Shown piece after piece: positions 16,607 through 25,516 of a stretch of DNA of 64,000 nucleotides. Numbering within the stretch: position 1 is the stretch's first letter; the number at the start of each line of letters is the position of its first letter. This stretch comes from Chryseobacterium arachidis (GTDB taxonomy: Bacteria; Bacteroidota; Bacteroidia; Flavobacteriales; Weeksellaceae): the NCBI RefSeq assembly GCF_900129245.1, contig NZ_FQUT01000005.1:238135-302134 (forward strand), read 5' to 3'. The translations under genes were made by a program, and so were the position numbers. Below the pieces are notes generated by a model that saw nothing but the letters and a program-made list of their open reading frames with translations, was not told the DNA's origin and did not search any database.

Positions 16607-18319
16607 TTAGTTTACACCGTGCATCATTTTCTTTAAGATTGGTGAAATTAATGCTAAAATCACAGCAGCAATACCACAAAGAACTACGAATACCATAAAG
16701 AATTCGAATAAGTTGTGGATTTCAAATCCTGCGAAAGTTGGGTTTGCTAGAGGTAACTGAGCTTTTTCGAAAGCAGCAACCTGATCAGCATTTAAAGTCA
16801 CTTTTTTATCTAAAACATCCTGAAGATTTACTCCTATTTTCTGAGCAGCCTCGAATTTATCACCTGTTGCAGGTAAGATAGAACCTAGTGTTCCAGCTAA
16901 TGCATATCCAGCTGCGTTCGCGATGAAGAATACTCCATATAATAATGAAGCGAATCTTTTTGGAGCTAATTTTCCTACCAATGATAATCCGATTGGAGAT
17001 AAACAAAGTTCACCACAAGTTTGGATGAAATATAATAAGATTAACCATTTTACTGCCAAAAGTCCGTTGTTTCCAAGATCTTTTACGTTATGTGCAATAA
17101 TGAAATATGAAACTGCGATTAAAGCCAATCCCATTGCTTGTTTGAACGGAGATACAGGTTCTTTGCTTCTTGCTCTCAATTTATCCCAAAGAATACTGAA
17201 AGGTACTGCCAAAGCAACCACGAAAATTCCGTTGAAGATCTGTACCATTGAAGGCGGCATGTTCCATCCGAAGAAATGTCTGTCTGTCTGATTATCCGCG
17301 ATGAAAGTTAAAGATGAACCCGCCTGCTCAAATGCAGCCCAGAAGAAGATAACGAAGAATGAAACGATATAGATTACCCAGATTCTGTCTCTTTCAATTT
17401 TAGTTAAAGAAGAATCGGACATAATTAAATATGCTAATGAAATTCCACTTGCATAAACCAATGAATAGATTACGTTTTGTCCTAATGCAAAGTGGAATAA
17501 TGATCCTAAAATTGCGAATAAAACTACTGCAATTCCGACAGATGCACCAGAGAATTTTGCAGTTTGTGCTTCTCCTTCTTCAAAATCTTCAGAAGTATTG
17601 TGTTTTGGTAAACCTCCGATTGGTCTTCCTGTTGGAGTTACAACATATTTATTTTTAAGCACTAAGAACGTAACAGTTCCTACCATCATTGCGATAGAAG
17701 CCGCTAAGAATCCCCATTTGAAAGCGTGGATATCTCTGATTCCGTCTGCAGATTTTACGTCTCCGATCAATGGACAAATCAACTGACCAAGGAAAGCTCC
17801 TAAGTTGATCCCCATATAGAAAATCGTGAATGCAGAGTCTAATTTTGATTTTTCCTGTTTTGGATAAAGACTTCCAACCATTGAAGAAATGTTTGGTTTG
17901 AAGAATCCGTTACCGAAAATAATCACACCCAAAGCAGTCCACATAATCGTTGTTGCCGTTCCTAAGCTGGATCCGAATGTACTTGCACTAATGAAAAGCA
18001 AGAACTGTCCGATTGCCATTAATGTACCTCCCAAAAGGATACAATATCTGTTTCCTAAGAATCTGTCGGCGATAAAACCTCCCAACATCGGAGTAAGATA
18101 ACAAAGAGCAAGGAAACCTCCATATACAATTGAAGCATCTGCCTCCTTCATCAAAAGCGAGTTTACCATAAATAAGGTAAGCAATGCTCTCATCCCATAA
18201 AAGTTGAAACGCTCCCACATTTCTGTTCCGAAAAGAACCCATAATCCTTTTGGATGCCTGGAATTGCTATTCTCTACAAATTCATCCGGTTTCGGACTTA
18301 ATGCTTCAGTATTATCCAT
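16607..18319 (-). CDS. POT/PTR2 family peptide transporter (2 of 3)
   Basis: 570 residues with the POT motifs FGTEMWERFNFYGMRA, GNGFFKPNISSMVGSLYP, FYMGINLGAFLGQ and GELCLSPIGLSLVGKL. Compared with copy 1 it has an extra N-terminal tail (residues 1-20, acidic and polar) and an extended loop before the last helices (about 500-535) rich in Lys, Asp and Gln. The same core layout in copies 1 and 2 indicates an old duplication; nucleotide sequence is not closely similar. Likely role is di-/tripeptide uptake with a different substrate range. Confidence 0.93.
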   Translation of the reverse strand: MDNTEALSPKPDEFVENSNSRHPKGLWVLFGTEMWERFNFYGMRALLTLFMVNSLLMKEADASIVYGGFLALCYLTPMLGGFIADRFLGNRYCILLGGTLMAIGQFLLFISASTFGSSLGTATTIMWTALGVIIFGNGFFKPNISSMVGSLYPKQEKSKLDSAFTIFYMGINLGAFLGQLICPLIGDVKSADGIRDIHAFKWGFLAASIAMMVGTVTFLVLKNKYVVTPTGRPIGGLPKHNTSEDFEEGEAQTAKFSGASVGIAVVLFAILGSLFHFALGQNVIYSLVYASGISLAYLIMSDSSLTKIERDRIWVIYIVSFFVIFFWAAFEQAGSSLTFIADNQTDRHFFGWNMPPSMVQIFNGIFVVALAVPFSILWDKLRARSKEPVSPFKQAMGLALIAVSYFIIAHNVKDLGNNGLLAVKWLILLYFIQTCGELCLSPIGLSLVGKLAPKRFASLLYGVFFIANAAGYALAGTLGSILPATGDKFEAAQKIGVNLQDVLDKKVTLNADQVAAFEKAQLPLANPTFAGFEIHNLFEFFMVFVVLCGIAAVILALISPILKKMMHGVN

Positions 18320-18395
18320 TTTTATTGTTAATTTTTGTTAAGACTGACAAATATAGTTTTTTTTGTGTTTTCGGCAAGGTTTTAATTTTATAATT

Positions 18396-18430
18396 AAATA
18401 AAAAAGCCATAGAAAGATTCTACAGCTTGA
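18396..18430 (-). terminator. Terminator after POT gene 3
   Basis: On the minus strand AAGCTGTAGAA pairs with TTCTATGGCTT (two G-U pairs) over a three-base loop, followed by TTTTTTA. Confidence 0.75.
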
Positions 18431-18451
18431 TTTTCTTATAATAAATGAGGA

Positions 18452-20107
18452 TCAATGTCCTTTTTCTTTCATGATTTTGTTTAATCTTTTCAACATGGAA
18501 AGTCCTAAAAGTGTGGCAAATATCAATAAAGCGAAATTCACGAGGAAATAATTCATCTTGTTGTCGTAGCTATACCAAGTACTTGCTAAAATTCCTGAAA
18601 GTTTATTTCCAACGGAGTTTGCCAAGAAGAAACCTCCCATCATTAAAGCGGTAATTCTCGCAGGAGAAAGTTTGGAAACGAATGAAAGTCCCATCGGTGA
18701 AAGACAAAGTTCACCCACTGTGATTACTCCGTAACTTGCAACCAGCCACCATGGTGAAACTTTTACAGCGCCGTTATCTCCAGCCCAAACTGCCAAAACC
18801 ATTACTAAACACGATAGCCCTGAAATGAAAAGCCCCAAAACTATTTTTGTTGGTGTTAAAGGTTCTTTTCCTTTTCGTCTTAAAAGTGCCCAAAATCCTA
18901 CAACAACCGGCGTTAAAGCAATTACCCAAAACGGATTGATGGATTGAAATAATTCAGTATTGTATAAATAAGTTTTAGATTCTGGATTTTTTTCTAATGC
19001 TACGCGTTGTTCAGGAGAAATATTTTTAAAATAAACATCTTTTCCCTGAACTTTTATTGTATTTCCATCTTTATCTTTTTGAGACTGGAATTGATCGTCG
19101 TAGACAGGAACTTCTTTGTCTTCATAGCTTTTTCCATCAACCATATAAATTCCTTCCAAAGGTTTTTCTAATGATGCTGGAACACTTCTATCTGTGTAAT
19201 AATTTGCCCATCTTGTCAATGCTGTTCCGTTTTGTTTGAAAACTGCCCAGAAAAACATACTGATCATGAAGACTGATAATAAAGCTCCGATAGATGATTT
19301 TTCTTCCGGTTTTGCTTTAAAATAAAGAGAAGCGTAAAAATAAATAACAGGAATACATGCAAAAATAAAGGCATCCGTATTATCACTTCCAAAAATATTT
19401 CCCGGAATTACCCAACCGATTGCTCCTGCAATAATGGCAGGTAAGAAAACTTTAAGCATAATTTCAGAAAGCTTGGTATCTCCTTCCTGTACAGGCTTCA
19501 TTTGAGCCGCATGAATGTAATGTTTTCTACCAATGGTAAAAATCACCATACCAATCAACATTCCAACTCCGGCAGTGATGAAAGCTTCACCCCAACCGAA
19601 TTTATTTCGCATAAACGCTGCAATAATGTTGCAAATAAATGCTCCGATATTGATTCCCATGTAAAAAATATTGTATCCGGAGTCTTTATTCGCTTTATAA
19701 GGTTCTTCAGAATACAAATTACCCAGCAATGTTGAAATTGTTGGTTTAAAGAAACCGTTTCCGATGATAATTAATGCTAATGAGCAGTAAAATAAAGTAA
19801 GATCTTTGAAAACACCCATTCCAATATATCCGGCTGCCATTAAAACTCCTCCAAGATAAATAGATTTAATATAGCCTAAAACTCTGTCCGCCAAAAATCC
19901 ACCGATGAAAGGGGTTAAATAAGTCAAAGCGATATAAGTTCCGAAAATATCATCTGCTGTTTTGTCGGGAAGTCCAAGACCACCTTTTAAACCTGTTGGT
20001 TCGATTACATACAACACAAAAATTCCGAGAATCAAATAATACCCGAAACGTTCCCACATTTCCGTAAAGAAGAGGAAAGGCAATCCCTTAGGATGTTTAG
20101 TCTTCAT
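18452..20107 (-). CDS. POT/PTR2 family peptide transporter (3 of 3)
   Basis: 551 residues with TEMWERFGYYLILG at the N-terminus, GNGFFKPTISTLLGNLYSEE, FYMGINIGAFICN and GELCLSPMGLSFVSKL. It is distinguished by a polar insertion of roughly 60 residues (about 300-365, with KDKDGNTIKVQGKDVYFKN) that is too hydrophilic for the membrane and probably forms a loop outside the bundle. First of the three paralogues in transcription order, with a terminator after each of genes 3 and 2, so they are regulated separately. Confidence 0.93.
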   Translation of the reverse strand: MKTKHPKGLPFLFFTEMWERFGYYLILGIFVLYVIEPTGLKGGLGLPDKTADDIFGTYIALTYLTPFIGGFLADRVLGYIKSIYLGGVLMAAGYIGMGVFKDLTLFYCSLALIIIGNGFFKPTISTLLGNLYSEEPYKANKDSGYNIFYMGINIGAFICNIIAAFMRNKFGWGEAFITAGVGMLIGMVIFTIGRKHYIHAAQMKPVQEGDTKLSEIMLKVFLPAIIAGAIGWVIPGNIFGSDNTDAFIFACIPVIYFYASLYFKAKPEEKSSIGALLSVFMISMFFWAVFKQNGTALTRWANYYTDRSVPASLEKPLEGIYMVDGKSYEDKEVPVYDDQFQSQKDKDGNTIKVQGKDVYFKNISPEQRVALEKNPESKTYLYNTELFQSINPFWVIALTPVVVGFWALLRRKGKEPLTPTKIVLGLFISGLSCLVMVLAVWAGDNGAVKVSPWWLVASYGVITVGELCLSPMGLSFVSKLSPARITALMMGGFFLANSVGNKLSGILASTWYSYDNKMNYFLVNFALLIFATLLGLSMLKRLNKIMKEKGH

Positions 20108-20186
20108 AGTTGATAAATTTCAAATTTCACAAATATAGAATTTTAAAAATAATAATCGAATTTTATTAACTTTGGCTTAAACAAAG

Positions 20187-20411
20187 ATGAAAAATACATT
20201 GCAAGATTTAGAACAAAATATAAAAACACTTCCGGAAAATTTTTATGGACAAGTGAACGATTTTATTGATTTTTTAAAGCATAAACATTTTAAAGAAAAA
20301 CAATATAAAGCTTCTGAATGGGAAGATGAAGACACAAAAAGGATGAAGTATGCACAAGATTATCCTCAAAGTCTTTCCACATCTGATGATGATTTAGAAG
20401 TTGGAGATTAA
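20187..20411 (+). CDS. Small DUF2281-like protein
   Basis: 74 residues. The N-terminal half (NIKTLPENFYGQVNDFIDFLKHKHFKEK) resembles the DUF2281 / VapB-like antitoxin N-terminus: 'LP..... v.dFidFLk'. The acidic C-terminus (STSDDDLEVGD) is the part that would bind a partner in an antitoxin. No toxin gene lies next to it, so if it is an antitoxin relative it is solitary. A TAACTTTG element at 20167-20174, 13 bases before the ATG, is a fair -7 promoter match and would give a leader of only a few bases. Confidence 0.6.
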   Translation: MKNTLQDLEQNIKTLPENFYGQVNDFIDFLKHKHFKEKQYKASEWEDEDTKRMKYAQDYPQSLSTSDDDLEVGD

Positions 20412-20456
20412 ATATATCCAGTTTTTCGCTTTTTAAAATTCAGAATAATAGAAAAT

Positions 20457-20499
20457 AAAAAATCCGAATCTAAAAAAATAGATTCGGATTTTTTTTATG
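20457..20499. terminator. Bidirectional terminator between convergent genes
   Basis: AATCCGAATCT pairs with AGATTCGGATT around an A-rich loop, with A runs on one side and T runs on the other, so it can stop transcription from both the small 20187 gene and the peptidase on the minus strand. Confidence 0.85.
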
Positions 20500-20517
20500 T
20501 TTAAATTTTACTTGAAA

Positions 20518-22647
20518 TTACAAATTCTCCAAAATAAAATCAGTCATTTTCTGATACAGTTGCGGTCTTGTCTGTCCACCATAAATGCCGTGGTTTTTAT
20601 CTGGATATGCCATAAAATCAAACTGTTTTTTGTTTTGAATCAAAGCTTCCGAGAATTCCATAGAATTTTGGAAATGTACGTTGTCATCGGCAGTTCCGTG
20701 AATTAAAAGAAATTTTCCTTTCAATAAATTCGCATATTCAGTAGGAGAGTTTTTGTCGTATCCATCAGGATTTTCCTGTGGTGTTCTCATGAATCTTTCC
20801 GTATAAACCGAATCATAATACCTCCAGTTTGTAACCGGTGCTACAGCGATTCCCATTTTGAAAACGTCGGCACCTTTTGTCATTGCTAAGCTCGTCATAT
20901 AACCTCCGAAACTCCATCCGAACATTCCGATTCTTGATTTGTCGATGTATGATTGATTTCCGAACCATTTTGCAGCCGCAATCTGATCTTCAATTTCATA
21001 TTTTCCTAAATTCATGTACGTTACTTTCTTGAATTTAGCACCTTTGTAACCCGTTCCGCGTCCGTCAACACAAGCTACGATGTAACCTTTTTGTGCTAAC
21101 ATTTCAAACCAGATTCCGTTTCCGTTGTCCCAAGAATTCGCCACTTGCTGAGAACCCGGACCAGAATATTGGAACATGAACAATGGATATTTTTTGTTTT
21201 TATCAAAGTTTTTAGGCTTAATAATCCAGGCATTCATCTGATCTCCTGCTTCATTTGGAATGGTGATGAATTCTTTTTCAGTGAAATTGTCAGCTTTTAA
21301 TTTTTGAAGCTGCGCATCATTATTTTGAAGTTCTTTTACCACTTTACCGTTTCCGTCTTTTAAAACATAAGTGTAAGGTTTTGAAGCCGTAGAAGATGTT
21401 TCAATGAAATAATTATAGTTTTTGCTGAAATTTGCAGAATTATTTCCTTCTGTATTTGAAATCAGCTGAGTTTTTCCGTTTTCGATATTTACTTTAGAAA
21501 CCACTTTATTGATGCTTCCTTTTTCAGTAGTCTGAACGTAAATTTCTTTTGATTTTGGATTAAATCCATAGTAATCAGTTACTTCCCAGTTTCCTTTCGT
21601 AACCTGTTTTTTCAGTTTTCCGTCTTTGTCGTACCAATATAAATGACGGTTTCCGTCTCTTTCGGAACCCCAAAGGAAAGAATTATCCTCTAAAAACTCC
21701 AAAGTCGGGCTGTCTGTATCGATCCATTTATCGTCTGTTTCAGTGAATAATTTCTGAACAGCTCCCGTTTTTGTATTCACTTTTAAAACATCAGAAGCGT
21801 TTTGAATTCTGTCTGAAGTAATCAAAACAATTTCGTCCGCTTTTGCCGTCTGAATAACATTCGGAATATAATAATGTTTAAAACTGTCTAAATTAACTTT
21901 TGTTTTTTTGCCATCGCTCAACTGATAAATATGAGCCGAAGCCACAGAGTTTTTTTCTCCGGCTTTCGGATATTTATAACGCATTTCACTTGGATAAAGC
22001 GTTTTCCCGTAAATAGGAATATAGATTTCCGGAACTTCTGTTTCGTCAAGTTTTACAAAAAGAATGGCATCCGAATTTTTTGTCCATTCATATAATCTTG
22101 CGTGTCCGAATTCTTCTTCGTAAACCCAGTCTGCAAGACCATTTAAAATTTTATTTTTTACGCCATGTTCCGTAACCTGCGTAATTTTTCCTGAATTTAA
22201 ATCCTGATAAAAAATATTATTATCAACAATGAAAGCTACTTTTGTAGCATCCGGAGAAAATCTTGGTTCCTGAACAGGTTTTCCTTCATTTAAACTTACT
22301 GTTTTTCCGGATTTTAGGTCTTTTACATCATAAGTTCCTAAAAACGAGTGTCTGTAAATAGGCTGACTGTCTTTCAGCAACAAAATTTTAGACTCATCAT
22401 CAGAAAATTCATAGCTCTGGAATTGTCCGTCCACAAGATTTCCTTCTTTTTGAGAAGTTTTGTAAGAGTATTTTGCAATTCCGCCTTGTTCGATCACTAA
22501 ATAATTTTCACCGTTTTTCATGGAAGTGATTCCGGCAATGCCCTTTCCACGGTAATATCCTGAATATATTTTATCTAAAGTAATTTCCTGTGCCGATACA
22601 CTTTGAAATGCAGCAGCAATAGTTAGAGTTAATAAGAATTTTTTCAT
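20518..22647 (-). CDS. Dipeptidyl peptidase IV-type S9 peptidase
   Basis: 709 residues from the ATG at 22647, where a signal peptide begins (MKKFLLTLTIAAAFQSVSAQ). An in-frame start 18 codons further upstream would bury it. The N-terminal half is the DPP-IV beta-propeller, including the Glu pair region (LADWVYEEEFGHA) that anchors the substrate N-terminus in DPP-IV. The C-terminal alpha/beta-hydrolase has the catalytic Ser near residue 579 (GWSFGGY), Asp near 654 (HGTADDNV) and His near 686 (DKNHGI). It would cut X-Pro/X-Ala dipeptides from peptides in the periplasm, feeding the POT transporters encoded nearby. Confidence 0.93.
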   Translation of the reverse strand: MKKFLLTLTIAAAFQSVSAQEITLDKIYSGYYRGKGIAGITSMKNGENYLVIEQGGIAKYSYKTSQKEGNLVDGQFQSYEFSDDESKILLLKDSQPIYRHSFLGTYDVKDLKSGKTVSLNEGKPVQEPRFSPDATKVAFIVDNNIFYQDLNSGKITQVTEHGVKNKILNGLADWVYEEEFGHARLYEWTKNSDAILFVKLDETEVPEIYIPIYGKTLYPSEMRYKYPKAGEKNSVASAHIYQLSDGKKTKVNLDSFKHYYIPNVIQTAKADEIVLITSDRIQNASDVLKVNTKTGAVQKLFTETDDKWIDTDSPTLEFLEDNSFLWGSERDGNRHLYWYDKDGKLKKQVTKGNWEVTDYYGFNPKSKEIYVQTTEKGSINKVVSKVNIENGKTQLISNTEGNNSANFSKNYNYFIETSSTASKPYTYVLKDGNGKVVKELQNNDAQLQKLKADNFTEKEFITIPNEAGDQMNAWIIKPKNFDKNKKYPLFMFQYSGPGSQQVANSWDNGNGIWFEMLAQKGYIVACVDGRGTGYKGAKFKKVTYMNLGKYEIEDQIAAAKWFGNQSYIDKSRIGMFGWSFGGYMTSLAMTKGADVFKMGIAVAPVTNWRYYDSVYTERFMRTPQENPDGYDKNSPTEYANLLKGKFLLIHGTADDNVHFQNSMEFSEALIQNKKQFDFMAYPDKNHGIYGGQTRPQLYQKMTDFILENL

Positions 22648-22766
22648 TTCTAATTTTAAAGGATTCAAATATAATAATTTTATAAATGGTAAAAAAAGCA
22701 TTTTAAATCAGCCCCTTTGGCAAAAGAATTGAATATCATTAAAATATAATCAAATCAATAATAATT

Positions 22767-23240
22767 ATGGAAACGAATGCTTTTAACCAAAAACTGAACC
22801 GATATGTTTTAGACAATCAGATCATATATACAGGATTTTCAAGTTTTAAAGATGCGGAAGAATGTGCACAGAAAAAAGGAGGAGAATTGGTGGAAGTAGG
22901 ATTTAAGGACGGAAATGACAATCCTGAAATTTGTAAAGACTGTGATCTAATAGAAAAAAAGCTTCATTATTATGTAGACGCAGGACCGGAGTATAAATTT
23001 ATCCATTCGTCTGACCCCGGATTCAGAAAATATGCTGATGAATTGCAAAAAATAAAAGCAAAACTTCAGCAGTCTCCACCGGATGAAAGATATATTGCCA
23101 ATTTTGAAATTGAAAATGCGGAAGACCCTATTGTAGTTATTAAAAATGATCATTTTGAATCGGTAACTTCAAGAGAACGTTCCAAATATCTGAAACATGC
23201 CCATGTGTATGAAATCGGAGTTTCTTTACCCAAATCTTAA
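22767..23240 (+). CDS. Hypothetical protein
   Basis: 157 residues, not recognised. There is no signal peptide or membrane segment. The N-terminus (YVLDNQIIYTGFSSFKDAEECAQKKGGELVEVGFKDGNDNPEI) looks like an alpha/beta domain. A CKDCDLI pair of Cys could be coincidental. The middle (DELQKIKAKLQQSPPDERYIANFE) is charged and helical. It lies 12 bp before the small basic protein at 23253 and ends with it at a shared terminator, so the two probably form an operon. Confidence 0.7.
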   Translation: METNAFNQKLNRYVLDNQIIYTGFSSFKDAEECAQKKGGELVEVGFKDGNDNPEICKDCDLIEKKLHYYVDAGPEYKFIHSSDPGFRKYADELQKIKAKLQQSPPDERYIANFEIENAEDPIVVIKNDHFESVTSRERSKYLKHAHVYEIGVSLPKS

Positions 23241-23252
23241 AATAATAATATC

Positions 23253-23438
23253 ATGAGCAAAACAAAATATTCAGACAAAGCTCAGGACAAAGTAGGAAAA
23301 GTAATGCACGAATTCAAAGAAGGAAAGTTGAAATCTTCTTCCGGAGAAAAAGTGACAAGCAGAAAGCAGGCAGTGGCGATTGGTATTTCTGAAGCAAGAG
23401 AAAAAGGTCTTAAAGTACCTAAAAAGAAAAAAGATTAA
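23253..23438 (+). CDS. Small basic DUF6496-type protein
   Basis: 61 residues, strongly basic, with the DUF6496 pattern KVGKVMHEFKEGKLKSSSGEKVTSRKQAVAIGISEAREKG split here as an N-terminal 'vmhEfk.GkLksg.G..Vtsr.QAiAIalsEA' run and a poly-Lys tail (VPKKKKD). Proteins of this type are small and DNA/RNA-binding in appearance, but a function is not established. It is probably co-transcribed with 22767. Confidence 0.75.
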   Translation: MSKTKYSDKAQDKVGKVMHEFKEGKLKSSSGEKVTSRKQAVAIGISEAREKGLKVPKKKKD

Positions 23439-23449
23439 CCTAAAAATAA

Positions 23450-23487
23450 AAATCGGCTTGAAGTTTTTCAAGCCGATTTTTTTATTT
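23450..23487 (+). terminator. Intrinsic terminator after the 23253 gene
   Basis: AATCGGCTTGAA pairs with TTCAAGCCGATT and runs into seven T. Confidence 0.88.
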
Positions 23488-23504
23488 TATAACGATTGTA
23501 ATAT

Positions 23505-23615
23505 TTGCGTCAGTTCGGGTAATTTTCGAAATGAAATGTAGAAAATATATCGAGAACTTTTAATTTTAGTAAATTTCTTGATACGTTTTTTCAAAATCTA
23601 CTTGAAATGACGGAA
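23505..23615. repeat. Imperfect inverted intergenic repeat
   Basis: The left half (TTCGAAATGAAATGTAGAAAA then TATCGAG, written here in parts) is matched in inverse by the right half (CTTGATACG then TTTTTTCAAAATCTACTT then GAAATGAC). This gives a loose, long foldback of about 100 bases. Similar text is, from general knowledge, scattered between genes in Chryseobacterium genomes. No second copy was found in this window. Confidence 0.4.
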
Positions 23616-23653
23616 TGAATGAAACTTAAGTTATTTGCATTTTTAGCCAAAAA

Positions 23654-25318
23654 TTACCCATTATAATTGTAAAGCACCTTATAATATTCATCCGCCATTC
23701 TATCACTATTGAACTGATCTTTCACGTCATTCATAGAATTGTGCTGAATTTTTCTCCATTGATCGGGCTTGTCATAATACGTTGGAAGAATCTCATTTTC
23801 AAGAATTTCGTAAAGGGTATCTAAATCGTGATTATCCTGCTCGTAAATACTCATGTTCATGTAATCTGCTTTGGGTACAACGAAAGAATTTTCGCCGTGT
23901 TTTGCAAATTCAGGGATCCATCCGTCGTCTGTGGAAAGGTTGATCGATCCGTTCATTGCAGCTGTCATTCCTGAGGTTCCAGATGCTTCTCTCGGAACTC
24001 TTGGGTTGTTTAACCAAAGATCTGAACCTTGTTTTAAAGATTTGCTTAAAGACAATTCATATCCTGTAAGAACCGCCATGTTTTTGTGATTTTTACTTTC
24101 TTCAACCAAAGAATTGAAAGTAGAAATCGCAGAATAATCCATAGGATAAGGTTTTCCTGCCCAGATAATTTGTACCGGATATTTTGGATTATTTAATAAT
24201 TTATAAAATCTTTCTTTATCGTGTAAAAGAAGATCGGCACGCTTGTAACCTGCAAATCTTCTCGCCCAGACGATCGTGAAAACATTCGGATTAAATAAAT
24301 TTCCCGTCTGGTCTGCTACAATTTTGAACAATCTTTTCTTTAAATATTTCTTGCGGTAATCGAATAAAGTTTCGTTGTGTTCATCTTTAGCGTTATATAG
24401 CGCTTTGTCTGCCCAATATTTGAATTCCTGAGCATTGGTAATGGAAGTAATTTCGCAAATTCCCGGATATTTGCTCCACATTGCTCTGGACACCACCCCA
24501 TGAAGCTGAGAAACTCCATTCGCTACTTTTGCCATTTTCAGAGCACAAAGTGAATGATTGAAACGGTCATCATCAGAACCTTCAATACTTTTCACATCTT
24601 CCATGCTGAATCCGGAAAAATAAGACATATCATAGCAAAGCCTTAAATTATGCTTTTCATTTCCGGCTTCCTCTGGCGTATGGGTGGTAAAAACCAGTTT
24701 TTCTTTCACTCGGTTTAAATCTCCATTGTATTTTTTCAGCAAATGGAAAGCTGCGGGAAGTCCGTGGGCCTCATTTAAATGATAAACATCTCTTTCAATG
24801 TTCATTTCATCCAGCAATTGTGCACCCCCTTTTCCTAATAAAATATATTGCGCCAGTTTTGTAGATTCATTCGCATCATATAATTTATGGCAAATTGTTT
24901 TTGAAACATGGTCGTTTTCAGGAACGTCTGTGGAAAGAAAAAACATCGGAGCCGTATTGAAAATTTCAGGATCCAGGTACCAGACTTTCACCCAAACCGG
25001 TGCGCTGTGGATTTCGATCTGAAATTTTATGCCCGTATCTTCAAGGAAACTGTACATTTTTCTTGTCCAGGTTGGCTGCAGGGTCTGGTCATGATTTCTC
25101 GCCTGATCATAATAGCCGAACTTCCATAAAATCCCGATCCCGATAAGATCCTGTTTAAGGTTATAAGCACTTCTCATGTGAGAACCTGCCAGAAAACCCA
25201 GCCCTCCGGAATATATTTTCAGTACCTGCTCAATGGCAAATTCCATTGAAAAATAGGCAACTTTTTTAGAATATTGAGGATTTACACTAAAAGGTATTTT
25301 AAAGTTTTTAAAATCCAT
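23654..25318 (-). CDS. Alpha-glucan phosphorylase-like GT35 protein (PLP lysine replaced)
   Basis: 554 residues from the ATG at 25318 (MDFKNFKIPFSVNPQYSKKVAYFSMEFAI); a start 26 codons upstream would add an AT-rich, non-homologous leader. It follows the short alpha-glucan phosphorylase family: YFSMEFAI near the N-terminus, the SGGLGFLAGSH segment, HLNEAHGLPA, FTIVWARRFAGYKRADLL and WLNNPRVPREASGTSGM. In glycogen phosphorylases the residue after that Met is the Lys that forms the Schiff base with PLP; here it is Thr452 (codon ACA). If it lacks PLP it may not be a phosphorylase. Known role of the family is release of glucose 1-phosphate from glycogen. Monocistronic. Confidence 0.8.
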   Translation of the reverse strand: MDFKNFKIPFSVNPQYSKKVAYFSMEFAIEQVLKIYSGGLGFLAGSHMRSAYNLKQDLIGIGILWKFGYYDQARNHDQTLQPTWTRKMYSFLEDTGIKFQIEIHSAPVWVKVWYLDPEIFNTAPMFFLSTDVPENDHVSKTICHKLYDANESTKLAQYILLGKGGAQLLDEMNIERDVYHLNEAHGLPAAFHLLKKYNGDLNRVKEKLVFTTHTPEEAGNEKHNLRLCYDMSYFSGFSMEDVKSIEGSDDDRFNHSLCALKMAKVANGVSQLHGVVSRAMWSKYPGICEITSITNAQEFKYWADKALYNAKDEHNETLFDYRKKYLKKRLFKIVADQTGNLFNPNVFTIVWARRFAGYKRADLLLHDKERFYKLLNNPKYPVQIIWAGKPYPMDYSAISTFNSLVEESKNHKNMAVLTGYELSLSKSLKQGSDLWLNNPRVPREASGTSGMTAAMNGSINLSTDDGWIPEFAKHGENSFVVPKADYMNMSIYEQDNHDLDTLYEILENEILPTYYDKPDQWRKIQHNSMNDVKDQFNSDRMADEYYKVLYNYNG

Positions 25319-25516
25319 ATAACAGTTTATAAATGAAGAAGCAAAGGTATTAATTATGAAAATAAACCTTACATTAATTATTTTATAATTTAACATTAAA
25401 TGTTTATTTTGAATGCTTTTTTTCTTTACCTTTAATAGGTAAATTTTTGATAATCAAAACTTCAGGGTACGAAACCGGAAGTTTTATGTGTCCCATAACA
25501 ATTAAATAATAAGCAC

